A program made the translations under genes and the position numbers. 52,204 nt of DNA from Saprospiraceae bacterium (GTDB taxonomy: Bacteria > Bacteroidota > Bacteroidia > Chitinophagales > Saprospiraceae): NCBI GenBank assembly GCA_027486765.1, contig JAIXOO010000058.1:1-52204 (forward strand). Reading direction: 5' to 3'. Positions 8,458 to 15,076 of the stretch are shown one piece after another. The notes beneath the pieces were generated by a model, which worked only from the letters and a program-made list of their open reading frames with translations, did no database searches and was not told where the DNA came from. Each line of letters begins with the position of its first letter. Positions within the stretch are counted from its first letter, which is position 1.

Positions 8458-9966
8458 ATGGGCATCATCGGCAGACAGGCTGCAAAATTGACCATTGCAA
8501 ACCTCTTGAGCGTTATCATTGGTTTTTTCAATACCATTTACATCTATCCGCTCGATAAAGGGATTTATGGTTTGGCCATGTTTGTGCTTTCCGTAGGTAC
8601 CCTTTTGGAAATGTTTACCAGTTTGGGGCTACATTCCCTAACCCTGCGCTTTTTCCCAAAGTTTAAGAACCCACACAATGGCAATAGTGGCTTTTTGTTG
8701 TTTGCGCTGACGTACATGGTCATTGGGCTTATTTTTTTTTCTACTTTATTTTGGCTTTTTTCCGGCTTTTTCTTTCAAATGTTGCAGGACAATCGCCCCG
8801 AAAATGCCTACTACCTCAACCTTTTTTTTGATTTCATTCCCCTGATTGTGGGGCTGATTACCTTACAAACTTTTCTCATCAATTACCTTAGTCAATTCCA
8901 AAGGGTCGTTATCCCTGGAATCATTTTTGGCATTCTACCCAAAATATGGATCCCCTGCGCCTTTTTGTTGACCTACCATCATATTTTCTCTGATCAAATG
9001 TTGGTCAATAGCATCATTGGGATGCTGGGTGTTTCATTGACTATACTGATTTATTATTTAAAGGTTTTGGGGCAGCTCAATCTCCGCCCACAGTGGTCCA
9101 ATTACCCAGCGATACAAGTCAAAGAAATGGTGACTTATGCCTTGTTTTCCTTGCTGGGCACAGCTGGAGCACAAATGGCTTACCGCATTGATCAAAGTAT
9201 GCTTGGTTCGATAGTGAGTATGGAAGCATTAGGCCTGTTTTCTTTAGCACTCACATTTACTGCCACCGTCGAAATGCCTGCAAAATCGGTGCTCAACATT
9301 ACCGGGCCGATCATCAGCGATTTGATCAAAAAAGAGCAATTCACTGCAATCAATCAACTGTATCAGCGCTCTGCCTTAAACATGTTTGCGGCAGGACTAT
9401 TTTTATTTTTGGGTCTGTACCTGGTCGCTGACGATATTTTCAGGATGACTAAAAATGCCGAGACCTTGTTGATTGCGCAACAAATTGCACTTATTTTGGC
9501 CCTCGGTAAATTGTTTGATATGGTTACTGGCCCCAATGACCTGATCATTGGTTTATCCAGGTACTATAAATTCAATTTGATTTGTATTTTTTTATTGAGC
9601 TTGGGGAATGTTTTGCTCAACTTCAAATTCATCACCTTATACGATGTCTATGGTCCCGCCTTCGCTTCGCTCATTTTCCTCTTTTTATTCAACATCATCA
9701 AGGTCATTTTTTTAAAGATAAAGTTCAACATGTTGCCCTTTTCCTCGAACATGCTTTATTTAATCGGGCTCGCCCTAGTATGTATTGGGCTAGATTTTTT
9801 GATACCAGACTCAACATCTGTTTTTATCAATTTCCTCGTTGGAGGGCTAATTCTATTGATTGTCTATGTTTGCCCTTTTGTCTACTGGAAAATCGCCCCG
9901 GATTTAGTCAATATGCTTTATGGAGGCTTGGGAAGTTTAGGCATAAAAACACCATTCAAAAAATAG
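8458..9966 (+). CDS. Polysaccharide flippase, Wzx/MATE-like
   Basis: A 502-residue, very hydrophobic protein with about 12-14 predicted membrane segments. It begins MGIIGRQAAKLTIANLLSVI, the usual start of Bacteroidota oligosaccharide flippases. An 11-codon longer frame would need a TTG at 8425; I chose the ATG at 8458 for that reason. Family knowledge: Wzx-type proteins move undecaprenyl-linked oligosaccharide across the inner membrane. It is divergent from the glycosyltransferase operon, giving that cluster its export step. No Wzy polymerase or Wzc chain-length protein lies in the window. Confidence 0.85.
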   Translation: MGIIGRQAAKLTIANLLSVIIGFFNTIYIYPLDKGIYGLAMFVLSVGTLLEMFTSLGLHSLTLRFFPKFKNPHNGNSGFLLFALTYMVIGLIFFSTLFWLFSGFFFQMLQDNRPENAYYLNLFFDFIPLIVGLITLQTFLINYLSQFQRVVIPGIIFGILPKIWIPCAFLLTYHHIFSDQMLVNSIIGMLGVSLTILIYYLKVLGQLNLRPQWSNYPAIQVKEMVTYALFSLLGTAGAQMAYRIDQSMLGSIVSMEALGLFSLALTFTATVEMPAKSVLNITGPIISDLIKKEQFTAINQLYQRSALNMFAAGLFLFLGLYLVADDIFRMTKNAETLLIAQQIALILALGKLFDMVTGPNDLIIGLSRYYKFNLICIFLLSLGNVLLNFKFITLYDVYGPAFASLIFLFLFNIIKVIFLKIKFNMLPFSSNMLYLIGLALVCIGLDFLIPDSTSVFINFLVGGLILLIVYVCPFVYWKIAPDLVNMLYGGLGSLGIKTPFKK

Positions 9967-10004
9967 TGGCATACCCAGGAACACCAGGATATGCCACCAT
10001 TTTT
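9958..10004. terminator. Bidirectional intrinsic terminator
   Basis: An 8-bp stem GTGGCATA/TATGCCAC (9966-9973 with 9990-9997) starts on the last base of the flippase stop codon. It is preceded by a run of A and followed by a run of T, so it reads as hairpin plus U-tract from both strands. It sits between the convergent flippase and 10024-10965 genes. Confidence 0.65.
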
Positions 10005-10023
10005 ATGTTGATTCTTGGCTCCT

Positions 10024-10965
10024 TTATTGAGGACAAGTGATTTTAGTCAGCACAGGTGCGCCAGCATTGCTGACCGTCATCCGCCAGCAACTGCCATCAG
10101 GAGATTTCATGATCACTCCCTTATTTACATCCTGAATGTAAACGTCACCAGCGGCCACTTGTAATTTTGCAGCTGGGGCTGGGGCTCCAATACCGATATT
10201 TCCTGAAGGCGTGATGATCATTCGCTCAGAAGCCGCGCTAGCAAATCCTCCCGTGTGAAAACGTAAAGATCCAGTAGCAGCCGTAAATTGAATACCTCGA
10301 TTGGTATTTGGGCTATAGAGCATGCTATACCCCCTTAGGTAGCTATTGAATTCAGGAAAATCAGGATAGCCGTAAAACAGCAAGCCTGTTGAAGTTCCGC
10401 CATAATTGCGATTAAAAACAGAAATCAAGTTATTATTTACATCAGTGGTAGGTTGTGCAACCACAAAACTGGAACCTACGGTAAAACCGCCTCTTTGCCC
10501 AACAACTACTGGACCATTGTAATAGATTTGTTTGCTGTCGTAAGTCGTATCCCGCCACTGGCTGCTTCCGCCGCCACCAGCATTGCCAGCCTTCTCCGCA
10601 TACAACGCGTAAGGCACACTCATCAATTGAGTCGTATTGCTCAACAAGCCATCAATTTCCACTTTGAGGAATTTGGGGCCCGCCCAGTCGATGCTGGCAA
10701 AAGTACCCGTAATGACGCTACCCTTGCCGATGGTTAGGTTGAACAAACCGAAGTTGTTGGTTTGGGCTTGATGCGTTTCGGCGTAAATGGCCGTGCCTTG
10801 AGCAGAACCACTCAGGATGCTGAACTTGACAGCTACGCCAGTATTCGCTTTGGGATTGCCTGCATTGTCCCGGGCAATGGCTTGGTAACTAAATCCTTGT
10901 GGGGCTTGAGCGAAGCTGAGTTGAGCGTAGATCGCCACTACGATTAGTGTTAGAAGCTTTTTCAT
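10024..10965 (-). CDS. Secreted tail-fibre-like hypothetical protein
   Basis: A 313-residue protein with signal peptide MKKLLTLIVVAIYAQLSFAQ followed by APQGFSYQAIARDNAGNP, an N-terminal module common in large Bacteroidota surface proteins. That module (to ~residue 125) ends SVPYALYAEKAG, then a GGGG linker leads to a region with GNIGIGAPAPAAKLQV, the pattern seen in tail-fibre and collagen-like adhesin stalks. The C-terminus (SPDGSCWRMTVSNAG) is also a recurring Bacteroidota ending. It overlaps the T9SS protein gene upstream by ATGA, so they form one operon. Function is probably surface structure; no enzymatic motif seen. Confidence 0.75.
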   Translation of the reverse strand: MKKLLTLIVVAIYAQLSFAQAPQGFSYQAIARDNAGNPKANTGVAVKFSILSGSAQGTAIYAETHQAQTNNFGLFNLTIGKGSVITGTFASIDWAGPKFLKVEIDGLLSNTTQLMSVPYALYAEKAGNAGGGGSSQWRDTTYDSKQIYYNGPVVVGQRGGFTVGSSFVVAQPTTDVNNNLISVFNRNYGGTSTGLLFYGYPDFPEFNSYLRGYSMLYSPNTNRGIQFTAATGSLRFHTGGFASAASERMIITPSGNIGIGAPAPAAKLQVAAGDVYIQDVNKGVIMKSPDGSCWRMTVSNAGAPVLTKITCPQ

Positions 10966-11420
10966 ATTTTAATGAACTTGATGATTCTGGAAAATTGGGT
11001 TTGTTTGCCGATCAGGTGCAGAAAGTAAATGCCAGGAGTAAGCCCACTGACGTCGATGGGAGAACCGTCGAAAGTGCCCGATTTCACAGCTTGACCTCCA
11101 CGCAGGATGCTATACTGAATGAAGCAGTTGAACTGGCCTTGCAAATTGATCACGTCTTTCACCGGGTTGGGAAAAAGCACGAGCACATTGATGGCCCCGG
11201 GCAAACATTCATCGACAGGCTTGGTGAAGGTGGGCTGCTGGAAACCCTGGGTGTAGGCGTCTTCGAAATCACTGAGGGTTGTGATCGCGATTTCGCCGAT
11301 GGAGTAGGACACACTCATGGAAGCGTTGGCAACGGTGGCACCGCCGGGGCTGATGAGCGTTTGTGCATGGCATAGTCCTACTGCCCCTAGCAAAAGCAGG
11401 GTCAATACATTTTTTACCAT
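10962..11420 (-). CDS. T9SS type A sorting-domain protein, small
   Basis: A 152-residue exported protein. Signal peptide MVKNVLTLLLLGAVGLCHAQ, a short middle (VSYSIGEIAITT, QGFQQPTF) common in small Bacteroidota secreted proteins, then a C-terminal sorting domain from about residue 80: VLFPNPVKDVINLQ, GLTPGIYFLHL and a final basic RIIKFIKI. This is the Por secretion signal that sends cargo through the outer membrane by T9SS. With so little sequence before the sorting domain it may be a surface filament or a partner of the following gene, to which it is coupled by a 4-nt overlap. Confidence 0.85.
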   Translation of the reverse strand: MVKNVLTLLLLGAVGLCHAQTLISPGGATVANASMSVSYSIGEIAITTLSDFEDAYTQGFQQPTFTKPVDECLPGAINVLVLFPNPVKDVINLQGQFNCFIQYSILRGGQAVKSGTFDGSPIDVSGLTPGIYFLHLIGKQTQFSRIIKFIKI

Positions 11421-11809
11421 ATTTAATGTTTTGAAAAGAAATTACTTAATGAAATAATACACGGTAGCAACTCGATTCTTATAGCAACGCTCAAACACCA
11501 CAAATGTAGTTCATTTTGTTTAATTAGCAACAGTTTAACGAACTATTATTTGTCACTTAGGAACGGAAATGAAAAAAAGTAAACGAGTTGACTGAGCTAT
11601 ATTTTGATTTGGCAAGGCGCGAGGAAAGCGCATAGTGTACTACGCAACTGACGAGCAACGCAGCAAAATCAAAAAAGAGCCAGTCAAGTGTTTACTTTAT
11701 TTTATTTCCGTTCCTTAACATCCTTTTTTCGTCTAAATGCGTAGTACTTAAACAAACATTTAGGTACAACCAAAACCGGGGTTCACCCGTTCATTACAAA
11801 AACCAATCC
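11421..11809. other. Divergent intergenic region holding a large imperfect palindrome
   Basis: 389 nt between divergent genes for the T9SS protein and the DUF547 protein. Apart from the palindrome at 11559-11715 I see no coding potential, no clean -33/-7 promoter pair and no RNA gene. Both promoters must lie here, one on each side of the palindrome. Confidence 0.6.
11559..11715. repeat. Long imperfect palindrome (family E)
   Basis: The outer arms TAGGAACGGAAAT (from 11558) and ATTTCCGTTCCT (to 11715) match, and pairing continues inward with a few mismatches through AGTAAAC, TTGACTG(A/G) and ATTTTGATTT, giving roughly 45-50 paired bases around a GC-richer centre (GCGCGAGGAAAGCGC and neighbours). 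It lies between divergent genes, so it cannot be a shared terminator. Could be a MITE-like element, a cruciform-forming site or a remnant insertion; no target duplication is obvious. Confidence 0.75.
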
Positions 11810-12526
11810 ATGTACAAATCACTGCTTTATTTCTGTTTTACACTGGGCTTGATGTTTTCTACCATCAATTGGGTATCCGCCAATCCGCCCAGCCATGAAG
11901 CCTGGGATGCCCTGCTCAAAAAATACGTATCCGCTACTGGTAAGGTCAACTACAAAGGCCTCAAAACCGATAAAACCAAACTGGAAGACTACCTCAAAAG
12001 CCTGAGTAGCAATGCCCCGGAAGAATCCTGGAGTAAAGCGGAACAAATGGCCTTCTGGATCAATGCCTACAATGCTTTCACCATCAAACTGATTGTGGAC
12101 AACTATCCCCTGAGTAGCATCAGCAAACTGCATGGTGGCAAACCCTGGGATCACAAATGGATTAAAATCGGGGCAAAAACCTATTCGCTCAACAACCTCG
12201 AAAACGATATCCTGCGCCCACAGTTCAAGGATGCGCGCATCCACTTTGCGGTCAACTGCGCCGCCAAATCTTGCCCTCCCCTACTCAACGCCGCCTGGAC
12301 TGCCACTAATCTCAACAGCAACCTCGACGCCCAGGCCAAAAAATTCATCAACAATACGGCTTTCAATAAGCTGACTGAGAAAAAAGTGGAAGTGTCCAAA
12401 ATTTTTGAGTGGTACGCGGAGGATTTTGGCAATCTGGTCACTTTTATCAACAAATACGCTAGTACCAAGGTGGGTGCAAAGGCGAAGGTGGTGTATCAGG
12501 AGTACGATTGGAGTTTGAATGAGTAG
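11810..12526 (+). CDS. DUF547 domain protein, exported
   Basis: A 238-residue protein. Signal peptide MYKSLLYFCFTLGLMFSTINWVSA; DUF547 core from about 40 to 205 with VNYKGLK, FWINAYNAFTIKLIVDNYP and the Cys-containing stretch IHFAVNCAAKSCPPLL. These blocks are the hallmark of the family, which is found in plants and many bacteria and whose biochemical activity is not established. A divergent promoter region precedes it and a 15-bp hairpin follows. Single-gene unit. Confidence 0.85.
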   Translation: MYKSLLYFCFTLGLMFSTINWVSANPPSHEAWDALLKKYVSATGKVNYKGLKTDKTKLEDYLKSLSSNAPEESWSKAEQMAFWINAYNAFTIKLIVDNYPLSSISKLHGGKPWDHKWIKIGAKTYSLNNLENDILRPQFKDARIHFAVNCAAKSCPPLLNAAWTATNLNSNLDAQAKKFINNTAFNKLTEKKVEVSKIFEWYAEDFGNLVTFINKYASTKVGAKAKVVYQEYDWSLNE

Positions 12527-12545
12527 GTGTTTGCGGAGATTAGGA

Positions 12546-12580
12546 GGTTTATTCTCCGCAAAATATGCGGAGAATAAACC
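12546..12580. terminator. 15-bp perfect hairpin between convergent genes
   Basis: GGTTTATTCTCCGCA at 12546-12560 pairs perfectly with 12566-12580 around a 5-nt AAATA loop. It lies between the 3' ends of the DUF547 gene and the minus-strand VOC gene. No strong T-run follows on either strand, so termination is likely but not certain. GCGGAGA occurs once more just before the left arm (12533), a possible alternative pairing. Confidence 0.5.
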
Positions 12581-12607
12581 CAAAACTGGCCTCGTCGATT
12601 ATTCCAT

Positions 12608-13252
12608 CTACCGCGAGTCCAAAATACAAATTCCTTTTGGGGTCTGCAGGTGCGCCACCAAGTAAGGGCTTGCTGAAGCCGCAATAGGATGCACCTGAAA
12701 AGCCCCGTCAAAATTGATCTGGTCCAATACTTCCTGCAATTTTTCCGCCTTGGGGTGATAGCCCTCCAATCGAATCAAACTACACCCCGCATCGCTCAAC
12801 ATTGATGCCGGATGTGGCTCACTTTGCCACTGAATCAAGGTTGGACAAACGCCACTCATCGGCAAACTGCCATCGGGTGGAATGCTGATCAACCAATTCA
12901 AATGACTCCGGCTCATGGATTCGATGGCTCCAAACCATCCCTTTTGTAGTCCCTGAGCGGATTGGATGTCAGTGGTACGCGCTACCCAATGCCGCAGCCG
13001 GGGCTGCCCATAACGCCCCAAACCATCCAATTCAAACCAACGGGCACAATTCGGCGCGGGTAATTCGGGGTTGATGGCAATGACTTCCAGGTAGCAGCTT
13101 TCGCCGAGTTTGAGTAAGGCATTGTGGGTGCCCATGCGGGCATGAGTACCACCGGGTTGGAGGGAGACGCCGAGGGTTTCTTCTGCGTAGGTTATGCCTG
13201 CGGGTAGGTTGGGGGCGGTGATGACTAGGTGGTCGAGGTGGGTCTTGAGCAT
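12608..13252 (-). CDS. VOC family protein (Glyoxalase_3-like)
   Basis: A 214-residue protein opening LDHLVITAPNLPAGITYAEETLGV, the first beta-alpha-beta unit of the vicinal-oxygen-chelate fold with a metal-type His in LDHLV. GGTHARMGTHNALLKLGESCYLEVIAI follows, a pattern of the Glyoxalase_3 (PF13468) group. The second half is less conserved and ends ICILDSR. Substrate unknown; members are often annotated as glyoxalase-like. Transcribed alone, divergent from the M28 peptidase gene. Confidence 0.82.
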   Translation of the reverse strand: MLKTHLDHLVITAPNLPAGITYAEETLGVSLQPGGTHARMGTHNALLKLGESCYLEVIAINPELPAPNCARWFELDGLGRYGQPRLRHWVARTTDIQSAQGLQKGWFGAIESMSRSHLNWLISIPPDGSLPMSGVCPTLIQWQSEPHPASMLSDAGCSLIRLEGYHPKAEKLQEVLDQINFDGAFQVHPIAASASPYLVAHLQTPKGICILDSR

Positions 13253-13297
13253 GAATTTTTTTGAATCAAAGATAAAATTTTACTTGCCACTACGTGG

Positions 13298-13347
13298 GCG
13301 ACCGTCGATCTTTAACTGCCGCCTGCAGCGTCAAGCTCGACGGTCGC
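13298..13347. repeat. 11-bp inverted repeat in divergent gap
   Basis: GCGACCGTCGA at 13298-13308 is repeated inverted at 13337-13347, separated by 28 nt that contain CTGCCGCCTGCAG. It lies in the 271-nt gap between the minus-strand VOC gene and the plus-strand M28 peptidase gene. It could be a regulator site or a small palindromic element; nothing else is recognisable in this gap. Confidence 0.45.
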
Positions 13348-13523
13348 AGATACCAGATTAGCGCCTGGCTTCAGATTGTTTACCAATGCCCTGCAAGTGG
13401 GTTTCAACTAATCACCCCCTCCACCCAGTCAAATCCGTCATTTCTCCCCCCCATTGGTCTACAAGCCGAACCCAAAGCCAGCAATTTTTCCTACATTTCC
13501 CTTTCATCAACCATTAAAGCCAC

Positions 13524-14897
13524 ATGAATTGGAAATCTAGCATAGTTTGTGTCTTGTTCTTGAGCGCGAGTCATTTGTTGAGTGCGCAAACCGCACTCCC
13601 GCCCCAGTCCGATCCAAAATTGTACACCATTGCCAATGCCGCTTCGCCCCAACGCCTGGAAGCCGACATCCGCAAGCTGGTCAATTTTGGCACCCGCAAT
13701 ACCTTTTCCGACACCGTGTCGACCACCCGGGGCATCGGTGCTGCGCGGCGTTGGATCAAATCCGAATTTGAAAAAATCTCCTCCGCCTGCAACTCCTGCC
13801 TGGAAATCAAAACCCAGAGCGAGTTCCTCAAAGGCGGCAGCAATCCCCGCATTACCAAGGATGTAACCGTAGTCAACATTCTGGCCATCCAGCGCGGCAC
13901 CCGCTATCCCAATCGCTACGTGATCATGAGTGGCGACATCGACTCCCGGGTTAGCGATGCTTCCGATGCCACCAAAGACTCACCCGGTGCGAACGATAAC
14001 GGTACGGGGATGGCAGGAGCGATTGAGGCTGCACGGGTTCTGAGCAAGTACAAATTCCCGGTCAGCATCATTTATGTAGGCTTGTCCGGTGAGGAACAAG
14101 GCCTCTGGGGCGGCCAACACATGGCCAAAATCGCCAAAGCCGAAGGTTGGGACATCATCGGGGTGCTCAACAACGATATGATCGGCAACATCGAGGGCAT
14201 CAACGGCGAGATCGACAACACTACCTTCCGCGTATTTTCCGAGCCTACGCCCCCACAAGAGGGCGAACGCGAGCGCACTTGGCGGCGGGTTTACGGTGGT
14301 GAAGTGGATGGCCCATCGCGTCAATTGGCCCGCTACATCGATCGCCTGACCGATCAGTATTGTACCAACCTGGACGCCATCATGATTTATCGTTTGGATC
14401 GTTTTGGGCGCGGCGGCCACCATCGGCCTTTCAATGACGAAGGTTTTGCTGGGGTACGCATCATGGAAACCCATGAGCAGTACCAGCGCCAGCACCAGGA
14501 TTTGCGCACCGAGGACGGCATCAAGTATGGGGACGTGATTGAGGGCGTAAACTTCCCTTATGCGGCCAAACTCACCGGAGTAAACATGATGGTTATGGCT
14601 GCCCTGGCTTCAGCCCCACCCGAGCCCAAAAATGTGCAGATTGGAGGCATTGTCCTACCTTCAACCCGCCTGAAATGGGATGCAGTCAACGATCCTGACA
14701 TCATTGGCTACAAACTCTACTGGCGTGAAACGACTGCTGCGCAATGGCAACATTCTCGCTTTGTGGATAAATCGGTGACGGATTTTACGCTGGAAAATGT
14801 TATCATTGATAATTATTTGTTCGGGGTCGCCTCGGTGGGGAAAGATGGGCATGAAAGCCTGGTAGTGTACCCGACAACCTTGATTGCGCGGCGCTAG
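13524..14897 (+). CDS. M28-family zinc aminopeptidase with FN3-like tail
   Basis: A 457-residue exported peptidase, signal peptide ending SASHLLSAQ. Expected M28 metal ligands are recognisable at D158 (PGANDNGTG), E190/E191 (SGEEQGLWG), D218 (NNDMIGN) and H299/H300 (GGHHRPFNDEGF). The position that normally reads GHxDS is GDIDS (D138), so the first ligand His is replaced by Asp. Residues ~370-457 form a fibronectin-III-like module (PEPKNVQIGG, LKWDAVNDPDIIGYKLYWR). No T9SS domain. Probably periplasmic or surface peptide hydrolysis; followed by another peptidase gene across a palindrome. Confidence 0.88.
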   Translation: MNWKSSIVCVLFLSASHLLSAQTALPPQSDPKLYTIANAASPQRLEADIRKLVNFGTRNTFSDTVSTTRGIGAARRWIKSEFEKISSACNSCLEIKTQSEFLKGGSNPRITKDVTVVNILAIQRGTRYPNRYVIMSGDIDSRVSDASDATKDSPGANDNGTGMAGAIEAARVLSKYKFPVSIIYVGLSGEEQGLWGGQHMAKIAKAEGWDIIGVLNNDMIGNIEGINGEIDNTTFRVFSEPTPPQEGERERTWRRVYGGEVDGPSRQLARYIDRLTDQYCTNLDAIMIYRLDRFGRGGHHRPFNDEGFAGVRIMETHEQYQRQHQDLRTEDGIKYGDVIEGVNFPYAAKLTGVNMMVMAALASAPPEPKNVQIGGIVLPSTRLKWDAVNDPDIIGYKLYWRETTAAQWQHSRFVDKSVTDFTLENVIIDNYLFGVASVGKDGHESLVVYPTTLIARR

Positions 14898-14916
14898 TTT
14901 TTATTTTACCGTACCC

Positions 14917-15035
14917 TTTCTTCGGTGCCCCTATAGTGCCTTAGGTTTCTTAGGTGGTGAAAAAATGAAACCTGCGTAGCAGGATAATCTTTCACCACCT
15001 AAGAAACCTAAGGCACTATAGGGGCACCGAAGAAA
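14917..15035. repeat. Palindrome, family A, 46-bp perfect arms
   Basis: Arms 14917-14962 and 14990-15035 are exact reverse complements over 46 bp with a 27-nt loop. The arm contains degenerate 9-bp units CTTAGGTNN (for example CCTTAGGTTTCTTAGGTGG). The loop carries a second small hairpin, CCTGC-GTA-GCAGG (14971-14983). It separates two co-directional peptidase genes and ends 42 nt before the M14 start. The absence of any mismatch implies recent formation or active correction. Confidence 0.95.
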
Positions 15036-15076
15036 CAATGAGCACATTGCATCAAAAACCTCCAAAACTTCACAAA

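Noticed and set aside
13294-13527. Small open frame of 77 codons before the M28 gene
   Set aside because: It includes a palindromic repeat, has no leader or domain, and overlaps the M28 start; more likely spacer.
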